A stretch of DNA of 64,000 nt. It comes from Paenibacillus zeisoli (GTDB taxonomy: Bacteria; Bacillota; Bacilli; Paenibacillales; Paenibacillaceae). The notes under the pieces are model-generated. The model made no database searches, was not told where the DNA came from, and saw only the letters and a list, made by a program, of their open reading frames with translations. A program made the translations under genes and the position numbers. Positions 33,538 through 41,736 of the stretch are shown here, piece after piece. Positions within the stretch are counted from its first letter, which is position 1. The number at the start of each line of letters is the position of its first letter. The DNA is taken from contig NZ_RZNX01000002.1 of assembly GCF_003994465.1 (NCBI RefSeq), positions 209,444 through 273,443 of the forward strand, written 5' to 3'.

Positions 33538-34094
33538 AACCGCTGAGACCTCCTGAATTTGAGTATTTGGGCAGCCCATTTATGATAAATGAGTGATCCC
33601 GCAGCAAAGCCAGCCGTATTCAGCATGACATCATCTACATCCACAGACCGCGGGTAGATCAAGTTCATCTCAGTAAGCAGCCACTGAAGAAGCTCTATGC
33701 CTAACGAAAGGATCAGCCCGGTCAGAATCACATTCACTTTATTCCCAAGCAAACCTCTGTATACCATAAGACTGCCCAGCGGGAGCAGAAGCAGCACATT
33801 TCCTCCAATGTTCTTCAGTCCCTCGTACCAAGAGCTGCCGAGCAATTCCAGCATTCCCTTGAATGGAACCAGGTTAATGATGACACCCTGTCCATGCGAA
33901 TGCATGTGGAGAATAGCTCTCGGACCTATTGGAATGGGAAAAAAAGCCACGGCTGCCACGCCGCATCCATATAGAGTCACCAAGATGCTCCCTAGCATAC
34001 GGGTAACCGGCCTGCGGAGCAGGAGGTTCACGACAATGACGATAGGTACAATGAATAGAACACTCAGGATCATCGCCTGGCGGGGGCTAACCAT
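33534..34094 (-). CDS. VanZ-like membrane protein
   Basis: This 186-residue membrane protein has about five helices and the VanZ family pattern: VINLVPFKGMLE, NIGGNVLLLLPLGSL, and SLGIELLQWLLTEMNLIYPR followed by SVDVDDVMLNTAG. VanZ confers low-level teicoplanin resistance in enterococcal clusters; chromosomal homologues are widespread and their role is unclear. It is the first gene of a three-gene operon and is not linked to other van genes. Confidence 0.88.
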   Translation of the reverse strand: MVSPRQAMILSVLFIVPIVIVVNLLLRRPVTRMLGSILVTLYGCGVAAVAFFPIPIGPRAILHMHSHGQGVIINLVPFKGMLELLGSSWYEGLKNIGGNVLLLLPLGSLMVYRGLLGNKVNVILTGLILSLGIELLQWLLTEMNLIYPRSVDVDDVMLNTAGFAAGSLIYHKWAAQILKFRRSQRL

Positions 34095-34181
34095 GTTTGT
34101 TCACAGCCCTGTATCTCACAGTTTCACCTCTTTACATTTACCCGTAGGCCAGCTTCTGTACCACATATTCTGGAAAAGCGG

Positions 34182-34685
34182 TTATGGCACGAGCTCATAG
34201 AACTGGACCAGATTGACGGGCACCGTTCCCGGATTGTCGCGAAGGTGAGGGCCTTCTTGAACGGTCACGGCTGCGCCGAGCTCCTTGATCCAAGTCCCCT
34301 GGGGGTCTTTGTCTTTGGAGACCGAAAGCGTGTATATCTTACCATCAGTATTCATCTCACACTTGAAGCCGCCTCCATCAGCTATATCGATATCGGCTGT
34401 GAGCTTTGCTGCCCAGAACTGCTTATCCTTCTCCATAATTTGAGCCGCAGAGTAGACCTCTGTGCTGTGCTTGGTGATCAGCAGCTTGGGGCCCTGACCT
34501 ATATCCAGCTGGATTACCGTCCAGCTGGCCATGGGCTCACTATGCTCATACTCCTGAATGGCCTGATCCCTGGTGTCGAATAGCTTAAGCGGTTCGGTAA
34601 CGACTCGTTCGGATGAACTGCACCCTACTAATCCGGCTAACAACAGAATAGCTCCAAGCCACAGATGTCTGATAACATCACCCAC
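34182..34685 (-). CDS. Putative lipoprotein, unknown function
   Basis: This is a 167-residue lipoprotein with the lipobox LVGC and Cys22 as lipidation site. The mature part is polar and contains three direct strands around KLLITKHSTEVYSAAQI and GGGFKCEMNTDGKIYTLSVS. I recognise no family. The start is GTG 34685 without a clear RBS, so its first residues are uncertain. It is monocistronic and downstream of the terminator hairpin of the HD gene. Confidence 0.7.
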   Translation of the reverse strand: MGDVIRHLWLGAILLLAGLVGCSSSERVVTEPLKLFDTRDQAIQEYEHSEPMASWTVIQLDIGQGPKLLITKHSTEVYSAAQIMEKDKQFWAAKLTADIDIADGGGFKCEMNTDGKIYTLSVSKDKDPQGTWIKELGAAVTVQEGPHLRDNPGTVPVNLVQFYELVP

Positions 34686-34729
34686 TCTATTGGATTGTCT
34701 TACAGAGGCTACAGTCTCTTATACATAGA

Positions 34730-34773
34730 ACACGGCCCGGCTATGGATCGTTATGCTCCTGGCCGGGCCGTGT
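34730..34773 (-). terminator. GC-rich hairpin after the HD-domain gene
   Basis: A 12-bp perfect stem (ACACGGCCCGGC / GCCGGGCCGTGT) separated by 20 bases. The U tract is weak, so termination may be Rho-independent only in part. Confidence 0.6.
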
Positions 34774-34826
34774 GTGTGAAATTTTGGGTACCTCTATTAT
34801 AGCCGGGTACCGGGCTAACTTCTGCG

Positions 34827-35447
34827 CTATTCTTCACATCCGCCAAAATCCCACTCCAGATAAAACTGTATCAAAAACGCCTCCATGAACTCATGCCTGC
34901 TCTGTGCGAGTTCCTTGCCATACGCCGTGTTCATCAGATCCTTAAGCCTCAGCAGCTTATCATAGAAGTGGTCGATCGTGGCATTCCCCGAACTCGATTC
35001 CGGGTCATACATCATCCGCCCTCTTGAACCTCCGTAGGCAAAAGTCCTGGCAATCCCAATCGCACCTATCGCATCCAGGCGATCGGCATCCTGCACAACC
35101 CGCCCCTCCAGGGTCCCCATGGGCGGATTACCGCCGCCGTTATAGGACATAGTTCCAATGATCTCCATCACTTCATCCAGGATATCGCGCTCGGTCACAT
35201 GGGCTGTCAGCCATAAGTGGACCTTGTCTAATCCTGCCTGCTTCGATTCATTCAGCTTCACGTCAGCAATGTCATGAAGAAGCGCTGCAAGCTCACAGAT
35301 AAAAGCATTTGCCTGCTCCCTCTCCGCGAGTTCCAGCGCAAGCCTCCTCACCCGGTCGATATGCCACCAGTCATGTCCGCTTGAATCCGAGCCCAGCTCC
35401 TGTCTCACATACTGCTCAGCGGATTGAATTACGTCTTGCTGATCCAT
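34827..35447 (-). CDS. HD-domain hydrolase (YpgQ/YedJ-like)
   Basis: This 206-residue metal-dependent phosphohydrolase has the HD motif set GHDWWHIDRV (His29), LLHDIAD (His58-Asp59) and VQDADRLDAIGAIG. This pattern matches B. subtilis YpgQ and E. coli YedJ. YpgQ hydrolyses nucleoside triphosphates with manganese. The RBS GAGGCGATG-like region precedes ATG 35447. It is alone, followed by a strong hairpin. Confidence 0.88.
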   Translation of the reverse strand: MDQQDVIQSAEQYVRQELGSDSSGHDWWHIDRVRRLALELAEREQANAFICELAALLHDIADVKLNESKQAGLDKVHLWLTAHVTERDILDEVMEIIGTMSYNGGGNPPMGTLEGRVVQDADRLDAIGAIGIARTFAYGGSRGRMMYDPESSSGNATIDHFYDKLLRLKDLMNTAYGKELAQSRHEFMEAFLIQFYLEWDFGGCEE

Positions 35448-35489
35448 GGTTCATCGCCTCCTCTAAGCTGCTGATATATTCTGTTCCAC

Positions 35490-36089
35490 TCAGTAACGCT
35501 GCTTGAATCTATCCAGCCACCAGTCCTTATTGAGCAGGAAGGAGCCGTCAATCGGCATGATAATATAATCAGGCACCGGTTCCATTGGGGCCGGAATCCC
35601 TGTGTAGATCAGGTTCACACTCAGCGCAAAAGGTTTGACCTTCCTCCCCACGAGCTCCTCATACTCCTCGACATATCGTTCCACCTTGGGAAAGCCCTCC
35701 CAATAGTACATGGCCACCTGCCCGCCTGCGGGGCTATTCCACCAATGTACAAAGGCTGGCCAGGAATCCATGCAGCATTGCCGTAACAGCTCACCGTCAA
35801 TATCACTGAAATGGTATTCGGCTAAGCCCATTCCCAGATTAGGTCGATCAGATTTATTTCTAAATCTGTTGGCGAGCAGCATAACCACTTGATTCCACCA
35901 TTGATCCCACTGCTGCTTAAGAGCCAGCTTGTCTATGTCGTCCATGACTAGAGCTTTAGGTGCCGGCCAGAGCCTCTGGTGTCCTTCACCTGAACCTATA
36001 AATAATCCGTACACACAACCAACATAGATAGGAAAATTCAATATATATTCCCCTGACAGGCCTATAGTCCAGCTGCTTGGTGATTCCAT
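35490..36089 (-). CDS. Protein of unknown function, possibly a member of an immunity-like family
   Basis: I do not recognise this 199-residue soluble protein. It is rich in Trp and Tyr (for example QWDQWWNQV, PAFVHWWNSPAGG, NKDWWLDRF), without membrane segments or catalytic motifs I can name. AAGGAGCC precedes ATG 36089. A 60-base segment of its coding region (35708-35767) is duplicated about 550 bases upstream in a broken copy. The Trp-rich character and the decayed neighbours are reminiscent of toxin-immunity loci, but that is only an impression. Confidence 0.6.
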   Translation of the reverse strand: MESPSSWTIGLSGEYILNFPIYVGCVYGLFIGSGEGHQRLWPAPKALVMDDIDKLALKQQWDQWWNQVVMLLANRFRNKSDRPNLGMGLAEYHFSDIDGELLRQCCMDSWPAFVHWWNSPAGGQVAMYYWEGFPKVERYVEEYEELVGRKVKPFALSVNLIYTGIPAPMEPVPDYIIMPIDGSFLLNKDWWLDRFKQRY

Positions 36090-36260
36090 CGTTCCAGGCT
36101 CCTTCCATTTTTCTTACTACCATATAAGACCGAATTAAATGACGGATCAGAATTCAAAATTAAATGCCCCGCGTCTACGTTGTGGTGTTCGATTAATATA
36201 TATTATTAGACCAGGAAATAAAACTGTTGTGGCCAGAACTGCATTCAAATTCACTTTAAC

Positions 36261-36320
36261 ACATGGCCATCTGCCCGCCTGCGGGACTATTCTACCAATG
36301 TACAAAGGCTGGCCAAGAAT
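36261..36320 (-). pseudogene. Broken duplicate of part of the gene at 35490
   Basis: This 60-base segment matches 35708-35767 at 56 positions without gaps; all four differences are transitions. On the minus strand it reads WPAFVHW, then a stop in place of the second Trp, then NSPAGGQMAM. The homology ends on both sides, so only a fragment remains. Confidence 0.8.
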
Positions 36321-36330
36321 GTTCCATACT

Positions 36331-36372
36331 AAAAAAAGAGGAGTTCCTTTCAACCAGGAACTTCCCCTTTTA
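36331..36372. terminator. Hairpin in the decayed region
   Basis: AGTTCCT/AGGAACT (36342-36348 and 36356-36362), extended imperfectly by AAAAGAGG / CCCCTTTT. It could terminate either strand. Confidence 0.5.
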
Positions 36373-36522
36373 AAATTAGTTTAATTTACAATAAGAGCAT
36401 TAAAGCCTTAGATATCCACCATGCAGCTGTCTCGCTTCCAGTTACAGTAAGTACACCCTTTTTATGATAATACGTATAATGGTATATTATGTTATAATTA
36501 ATAGAAAGGAGATAACTTCAAA

Positions 36523-36750
36523 ATGAATATCTGGAAATTTATAATTGCGTTGTTTGTAGGTAACATTATTGGTAACTTTACTTATGAACAGCTCGATGTG
36601 TTCCAATATAACAAAGAAACAGGTATGTTCACACTTGAAAACATCTTCAAATTAATCATTCATTTTGTTTCTGGAGTAGTGTTAGCTCTACTAATTTATG
36701 GTCTGATCAATTTTGTTCAGCATCTTCTAAACAAGAATAAATCAAATTAA
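36523..36750 (+). CDS. Small AT-rich membrane protein (75 residues), unknown function
   Basis: This protein has two hydrophobic segments (about 4-20 and 40-66) and a basic C-terminal tail (NKNKSN). AAAGGAGAT precedes the ATG at good spacing, and TATAAT boxes lie just upstream in a very AT-rich stretch. Codon use and base composition are clearly more AT-rich than the surrounding genes, which suggests recent acquisition. I recognise no family. Confidence 0.65.
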   Translation: MNIWKFIIALFVGNIIGNFTYEQLDVFQYNKETGMFTLENIFKLIIHFVSGVVLALLIYGLINFVQHLLNKNKSN

Positions 36751-37290
36751 CACTTTCAAGCACTTGAGGAGGGCCCGAAGAATACAGTATTTCGCCCCAT
36801 CTCACAATCTTTTCTCACATAAATAAAAATCGACTTACCTCCATTTCGCTGCTCTTCACGTCTTCAAATCCCTCTGCGCCAAAATCGGTGAGCTGGCTCA
36901 TTATCAACAAGAACTCCGATTCTGAGCTCAGCTCCCCCTATTCCCTCATGATATGAGATCAAAGAACTGCTCTAGATCCTACATCGCATGCCCGTGATTC
37001 TGGAACTCCTGCTTAATGGTAAGCAGTCCAAGCCCTGGATATCCGTCATTCGGGTTCTTCATCGGCCGGCCTATAAATCCTACATCAGTACTTTATACTT
37101 CGATAAGGAATCTCACCGCGCCGATCTACCCAGATTCGAATTGATAATTAATATAAAAAGTATTAGAGCGGGAAAATAAAACTGTAGGGGCCAGACTGCA
37201 TTCATTCCAATGGCCGCATAGTGATATAATAATAAACCAATACTGGACAATTTCCGTCAGGTATTTACATAGAATGGGGGCATAGACATC
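36751..37290 (-). other. Gene remnants on the minus strand between the small membrane gene and the GNAT gene
   Basis: No intact gene is visible in 540 bases. On the minus strand two stretches still look coding: about 36980-37085 (GFIGRPMKNPNDGYPGLG, ending in a stop) and 36815-36950 (ending in LTDFGAEGFEDVKSSEMEV). They are separated by stops and a likely frameshift. The 44-base element at 37161-37204 is a second copy of 36204-36247. Confidence 0.4.
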
Positions 37291-37791
37291 TTGATAACTT
37301 TGCGAAATGTTCAAGCTGCAGATCTGGAACAGCTTTTAATTATTGAGAATGAGGGCTTTTCAAAGGAAGAAGCTGCTACCAAGGAAGCATTCATTGAGAG
37401 AATTAAGATAATTCCGGATACGTTTATTGTGGCAGAAGTGGGCGGCTCCATTCTAGGTTATATTAATGGCCCAATAATTGCCCAGCCCTATATAACGGAT
37501 GACCTCTTTAAGGAGATAAGCGAGAACCCGAAGCGCGGGGGATACCAGAGCATTCTGGGATTGGCCGTGTTCAGCCAGGCTAGAGGCCAAGGCATTGCTA
37601 AGCTTCTACTTGCGGCAATAGAAGACCTTGCTGTTGAGAACGAACGAGAAGGAATCACACTCACATGCAAACAAGAATTAATTTCTTTCTATGAGAAATC
37701 AGGTTTTGTTAACCATGGTTTATCGGAATCCCAACATGGTGGGGCAAGCTGGTATAACTTGCTCAAACCCATCCATCCTAACTCTAACTGA
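37291..37791 (+). CDS. GNAT-family N-acetyltransferase
   Basis: This 166-residue acetyl-CoA-dependent transferase has the GNAT core: an N-terminal strand RNVQAADLEQLLIIEN, the acetyl-CoA loop ARGQGIAKLLL, and the final strand/helix QELISFYEKSGFVNHG. It resembles the arylalkylamine acetyltransferase-like branch. The start is TTG 37291 with GGGGG 11 bases upstream, so the N-terminus is moderately certain. The acceptor is unknown. Confidence 0.82.
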   Translation: MITLRNVQAADLEQLLIIENEGFSKEEAATKEAFIERIKIIPDTFIVAEVGGSILGYINGPIIAQPYITDDLFKEISENPKRGGYQSILGLAVFSQARGQGIAKLLLAAIEDLAVENEREGITLTCKQELISFYEKSGFVNHGLSESQHGGASWYNLLKPIHPNSN

Positions 37792-37800
37792 AGTCTCTAA

Positions 37801-38022
37801 CTAGCCACGATAAAGGTATAGCACCGTCTCCCCATCGTAGACCTCACCCGTCTCGATAAAGCCAAACTCTTTGTATAATTTATTAACTACAAAATTATCG
37901 GGCACATGAGAGATCCTCAGATGTGCGGCTGAATCCCGCTGCTTGATGAGTGCGATGATCTCCCCAAGTGCAGCTCTCCCATAGCCGGCACTTCCAATTA
38001 TGTAGCTCCTGCTCTCCCGCTC
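37801..38022 (-). pseudogene. C-terminal remnant of a GNAT acetyltransferase directly after ridA-like gene
   Basis: On the minus strand, reading straight on after the stop of the RidA gene in the same frame, 73 codons encode a GNAT C-terminal half: YGRAALGEIIALIKQRDSAA, then SHVPDNFVVNKLYKEFGF, ending in a TAG at 37801-37803. There is no start codon or RBS and the acetyl-CoA loop is only partly present, so it is a truncated gene, probably joined to ridA by a deletion. Confidence 0.75.
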
Positions 38023-38481
38023 TTACTCCGTAACTTGAAATATCGAATCGATGATGATAGGCAGGTTCTCTCTTACCGATACGGCTCCAAACACGGACCT
38101 CGCATGACTGCCGCGTTCGCCGAACACGTCCAGGAACAGATCGGTACACCCATTCAGTACTTTGTGATGCTCTTCGAATTCGGCGCCTGCGTTCACAAAT
38201 CCTTGAATCTTCACCACCCGGATAACTTTATCAAGTGATCCCAAGGCCGACTTCACCACAGCAAGCACCTCAAGACCTGCCAGCCTTGCAAAGTCATAAC
38301 CTTCCTCTGTGGTGTACTCAATTCCAAGCTTGCCCTTCGGATGACCCGACGGCCCCTTGCCCGAGACGAACATAAGCCCGTTAACGATAACATAATTTGA
38401 GTATTTGGCCGCAGGCTGGCTTGCCTCAGGAAGCACGATATTCAGCTCTTGAAGCCTTTGCTCAGCGGAGTAATCAGACAT
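38023..38481 (-). CDS. RidA (YjgF) family protein
   Basis: This 152-residue protein belongs to the RidA/YjgF superfamily of enamine/imine deaminases. It has KYSNYVIVNGLMFVSGKGP at the N-terminal side, RLAGLEVLAVVKSALGSLD, and VRVVKIQGFVNAG. The family trims reactive enamines released by PLP enzymes. The longer members (about 150 residues) form a separate subfamily in which the catalytic arginine is often changed; I did not verify it here. A GNAT remnant follows its stop in frame. Confidence 0.87.
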   Translation of the reverse strand: MSDYSAEQRLQELNIVLPEASQPAAKYSNYVIVNGLMFVSGKGPSGHPKGKLGIEYTTEEGYDFARLAGLEVLAVVKSALGSLDKVIRVVKIQGFVNAGAEFEEHHKVLNGCTDLFLDVFGERGSHARSVFGAVSVRENLPIIIDSIFQVTE

Positions 38482-38617
38482 AGTACGCTTACCTCCTTAT
38501 TTTCGGACCTGCGAACAGGCAGGACAAGATTTGAGCAATCCTCTTATGCATCTATAGATCAGGTGTGAGTCTAGGGTTGAATGTCTCCGTTTCCATCCAT
38601 GTAATAATACTCACCTT

Positions 38618-38908
38618 TCAGTTGTCCATGAAATCCCCGAACCGCTCATCACATTTGGTGATTTGGAACTCAATAATTTCATATTCGGCGATTTTATGCT
38701 GATAAAAGGGGTCTTTTTGTATCAACTCTTCCACTTCTTCCTTGCTTGAGGTCTTGGCGAGTATCACTCCCCCTGTGCGGGGGACCTTCCTGCCGGAAAA
38801 TATAAACCGTTTCTCCTCATACTGCTTGTTCAGGAACTGGACGTGTTCCTCAATATACTGATCTACAACCTCCAGGGGCTGCAGATAATGAAGACTGATG
38901 ATGAACAT
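38618..38908 (-). CDS. YciI-like protein
   Basis: This 96-residue protein has the alpha/beta ferredoxin-like fold of YciI. It contains HYLQPLEVVDQYIEEHVQFL with the conserved His, GRKVPRTGGVILAK, and DPFYQHKIAEYEIIEF. Members often act as small dehydratase-like or chaperoning domains. I start at ATG 38908 with GGAGG; 13 upstream residues have no RBS. It is the last gene of a putative operon with the tautomerase and DinB-like genes. Confidence 0.85.
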   Translation of the reverse strand: MFIISLHYLQPLEVVDQYIEEHVQFLNKQYEEKRFIFSGRKVPRTGGVILAKTSSKEEVEELIQKDPFYQHKIAEYEIIEFQITKCDERFGDFMDN

Positions 38909-38939
38909 GGATGACTGCCTCCAATATTGAGTATATAGA

Positions 38940-39329
38940 TTAAACATTCACTTTATAATTCAGCTGGAGCTCGTCTCCAGGTAGTCCCCGGATCCCCCAA
39001 TTATGCTTGGGCGTCTCAAATATCGTAATCTCAATATCATTAGGCTCAATGTACAGCTCACTCGATATCCGTTCAAACAGCAGCGTGATCAGCTTCTTTT
39101 TGGATTCCACCGATCTCCCCTCAAAAATACTAATCTCAATAATCGTATATTTGTCTGATCGATCCTCCGAGAATAGGAAATCCTCCTGCTCCAGATGAAT
39201 GAACCGGTGGAATCTTTTCCCCACCGGATACTGAAATGCATCAACCACACAGCCATGAATAACAGAGGAAAGCTCCCCTTGTAGGGGTTTTAGATGTTCC
39301 TTAATTCCGTATACTTTGATTTGGGCCAT
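38940..39329 (-). CDS. Tautomerase-family protein
   Basis: This 129-residue protein resembles the large tautomerase subgroup of 4-oxalocrotonate tautomerases. Characteristic segments are MAQIKVYGIKEHLKPLQGEL, YPVGKRFHRFIHLEQEDF, SIFEGRSVESKKKLITLLFE, and ETPKHNWGIRGLPGDEL. The N-terminal Pro of short tautomerases is not at position 2, which is normal in this subgroup. I start at ATG 39329, since AAGGAGG lies within the alternative start. It is flanked by DinB-like and YciI-like genes with gaps of about 31-35 bases. Confidence 0.83.
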   Translation of the reverse strand: MAQIKVYGIKEHLKPLQGELSSVIHGCVVDAFQYPVGKRFHRFIHLEQEDFLFSEDRSDKYTIIEISIFEGRSVESKKKLITLLFERISSELYIEPNDIEITIFETPKHNWGIRGLPGDELQLNYKVNV

Positions 39330-39364
39330 GATAGCCTCCTTTTTCATAAAATAAAGTATATATC

Positions 39365-39889
39365 TTAAATGCCCAGCCGGTCTCTTAAAGCGGTGATATG
39401 AGCGGTATGATGCTTACTATGCCAAGAATACATGCCCAGCGTATAGTCCAGCCGGCTTGATTTCTTCGATTCAGGATGGTAGAACGTCCGCTCATAGTCA
39501 GATTCGCTCATGGAGTTCAGAACGATGACCCATCTCTTATGCAATGCCTCTAGCAGATTTAATGAAAGCTCAATGTCTCCTGTTAGCGAGTCTTGCAGAT
39601 TAGCCCAGCGGTCCTCGTAATAAGGCTTAATCGCCGGGTTCTCTTCGGTAAGAGCCAGCTTGAACCGGGTATAACTGTTCATATGGCTGTCCGCCACATG
39701 ATGGACCACCTGCCTGATCGTCCAGCCTCCATCCCGGTAAGGAAGTTCCAGCTGCTCTTCGTTCAGCCCCTGAACTGCTTCCCTAAGCTTGGCCGGAAGC
39801 TCTTCAATGTCCCGAATCCAGTCTGCTCTCTGGGACTGTGAAACTTCCCCCTCAAATGTAAATTTGCCAATTGGATATCTCATGTCCAT
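39365..39889 (-). CDS. bstA: DinB/YfiT-like putative bacillithiol transferase
   Basis: This 174-residue protein is a four-helix bundle of the DinB/YfiT superfamily with the three conserved histidines (VVHHVADSH and YSWHSKHHTAH) that bind a divalent metal. Bacillithiol transferase BstA of Bacillus is a close match in length and layout, for example MRYPIGKFTFEGEV at the N-terminus and ELPYRDGGWTIRQ. The role would be conjugation of bacillithiol to toxic electrophiles. I start at ATG 39889 after AAAGGG. The symbol is my best estimate. Confidence 0.8.
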   Translation of the reverse strand: MDMRYPIGKFTFEGEVSQSQRADWIRDIEELPAKLREAVQGLNEEQLELPYRDGGWTIRQVVHHVADSHMNSYTRFKLALTEENPAIKPYYEDRWANLQDSLTGDIELSLNLLEALHKRWVIVLNSMSESDYERTFYHPESKKSSRLDYTLGMYSWHSKHHTAHITALRDRLGI

Positions 39890-40087
39890 TACAAACACCC
39901 TTTCTGAAATCGCGTTAATTGGGTACTTCCTGTATCTGGAATCTCTATAACAGTGTACCAGACCGCTTCCTGGCTGGAAATAAGGAGAATGCGCTGGTGC
40001 CTGCGGTCTCGAGGTTCGTTTAGAAGTATCTACTTTTCGGGTAAGTTAAAGAATAGATCGAATTTGAAAAAGAAAGGAGGGCTTCGC

Positions 40088-40243
40088 ATGAAAATTATTA
40101 TTACTCAGCAGGAAGCGATGGAGAAGGGTGTCTGGAAGGAAGTCGCCAAGATATTCGGAGTTGCCCAAGAGGACGAAGTCTGGCCTAATGAGACTTATAT
40201 ACTGACTGAGGAACAGGCACGCCAGCTGGGGTTCATCAGTTAA
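40088..40243 (+). CDS. Small conserved-looking protein (51 residues), unknown function
   Basis: An ATG at 40088 follows AAAGGAGG at ideal distance. The product (MKIIITQQEAMEKGVWKEV at the N-terminus, TYILTEEQARQLGFIS at the end) is soluble and has no known domain that I recognise. The strong RBS and the clear helix-strand pattern support a real gene. It is alone between the DinB-like gene and the double GNAT gene. Confidence 0.7.
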   Translation: MKIIITQQEAMEKGVWKEVAKIFGVAQEDEVWPNETYILTEEQARQLGFIS

Positions 40244-40394
40244 GTCTGCCGGCACAGCCTGACAAGAATTTACTTGTATAGCTAATAATTATCATCCTTT
40301 TCCTCTCCCCCATGGTAGACTGAAAGTGATCAGCTCATCCATTTCCTTCCAATCGTGAGCTGATTAATATCTGTTCAATTTATGGGGGATTAAT

Positions 40395-41339
40395 ATGAGT
40401 TTCTTTCAAGTTACACCGGCTAGTATGACGGATGCCCAGGAGATTACCGATCTCATCATCGCTTGCGACATCGATGAATACGGTGTGCCCGATATTGTAC
40501 TTCAAGATACGATGGATATTCTTCAAGGACTTACGCTGGAGACGGATACCTGGGTAATCCGGGATGACGCCTCCTCTCGCGCGATCATTGGGTTCGCCTT
40601 CTGCGAACAGCAGGCCGAAGGGAAGCTGATCTCCTACGGATATGTTCATCCTCAGCATAAGGGACGTGGCATTGGCTCAGAGCTGCTCAGTTATATTGAG
40701 CGGCGGAGTGCTGTGGTGGCCAGGACTCCTTCCGGAAGCCTCGATGGAGCATGGACGCTGTCGAACGTAATTCCGGCCTTGAACGAGCAAGCAACAAGAC
40801 TGCTGACCGAGCGCGGATACCAGTTCGTGCGCCTGTACAGCCGCATGAATATCGACCTCACTGAGGCTCCTCCCGAGCCTATGGCTGTGCCGGAGATCGT
40901 GATTGCTCCATTTCGGCAGAGTCAGGATGAGGCCTTTCTCTTCGAAGCCTACCGGGAGTCATTTCGGGACAGCAGACTATATACGGAGAAGACGATGGAA
41001 GCTTGGCTGGAAGAGCGGAATGGAGCGCACCACGACCGCCGTCTTTGGTTCACCGCTTTTGAGGGCAGCGAGATAGCCGGATTCCTGACTAGTAAAAACT
41101 TTGGCGATCATGTCTATGTGGACTTCCTTGGAGTGAAGCCTTCTTATCGCAAAAGAGGCATTGGCCTTGCCCTGCTGCAGCACGTGCTGCAGCAAGCCTA
41201 CAGCCAGGGCATCACCAAGGTGATGCTCAGCGTGGATGCGGCCAGTCTGACGAATGCGCACAAGCTGTATGCCCGGGCTGGCATGAAGGCTTTATTCCAG
41301 ATGGCCATGTATAGCAAATTTTTGAAAGAACAGAACTAA
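40395..41339 (+). CDS. Two-domain GNAT acetyltransferase
   Basis: This 314-residue protein contains two tandem GNAT domains. The first has GYVHPQHKGRGIGSELLSYI (acetyl-CoA loop), and the second has FLGVKPSYRKRGIGLALLQH, then DAASLTNAHKLYARAGMKAL. Such double GNAT proteins include MshD-like and uncharacterised members. GGGGGA precedes the ATG. The acceptor is unknown, and no neighbour gives a clear clue. Confidence 0.87.
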   Translation: MSFFQVTPASMTDAQEITDLIIACDIDEYGVPDIVLQDTMDILQGLTLETDTWVIRDDASSRAIIGFAFCEQQAEGKLISYGYVHPQHKGRGIGSELLSYIERRSAVVARTPSGSLDGAWTLSNVIPALNEQATRLLTERGYQFVRLYSRMNIDLTEAPPEPMAVPEIVIAPFRQSQDEAFLFEAYRESFRDSRLYTEKTMEAWLEERNGAHHDRRLWFTAFEGSEIAGFLTSKNFGDHVYVDFLGVKPSYRKRGIGLALLQHVLQQAYSQGITKVMLSVDAASLTNAHKLYARAGMKALFQMAMYSKFLKEQN

Positions 41340-41736
41340 GGCTGGCGAATTCTTCTTACGCCGGGTTGGTCTCTTGCAAGCTGGACCATTGTAAGTTTGT
41401 GGAGATCATAGGCACTCGCCGCTTGCCCGTCAGCCTTCAAAGCTGCTCGCTAGGTCAATGGTTCGGATGCAATCACGAAGCCAAATAGTATGTCTACCTT
41501 TATATCAAAAAGGCTGTTCCTCCAGCCAGTCAAGCTAACTGGGGAGCAGCCTTTTTAATATGGACTAGCCCTCGGACGACGTTATTTGCATTTTTAATTC
41601 AAGCAGAACAGGGTATATACATCAACATTTAATTCCATATTCGAACAAAGGTACGGACCTGTTTGTCTATCATCTTCACTAAACATGTTACAATAATTAT
41701 ATGGGTGCTTGACAGATCCACCGAAAGGAGTTCGTT
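41340..41736 (+). other. Intergenic region between GNAT and rsbQ-like genes
   Basis: This 397-base gap contains the hairpin at 41507-41556 and an AT-rich promoter-like stretch with TACAAT at about 41688-41693 before the rsbQ-like gene. I see no further gene. Confidence 0.5.
41507..41556. terminator. Terminator hairpin after the double GNAT gene
   Basis: AAAAAGGCTG (41507-41516) pairs with CAGCCTTTTT (41547-41556), and inner TCC/GGA bases extend the stem. Confidence 0.75.

Larger units (their letters stand above)
36090..36522. other. Decayed region upstream of the unknown gene
   Basis: This 433-base gap holds the broken copy at 36261-36320, the hairpin at 36331-36372 and a 44-base element (36204-36247) that recurs at 37161-37204. 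The remainder is AT-rich with no supported gene. Confidence 0.55.

Noticed and set aside
36204-36247. The 44-base repeated element as an insertion-sequence end
   Set aside because: No transposase frame, target duplication or terminal inverted repeat was seen; only two degenerate copies exist here.
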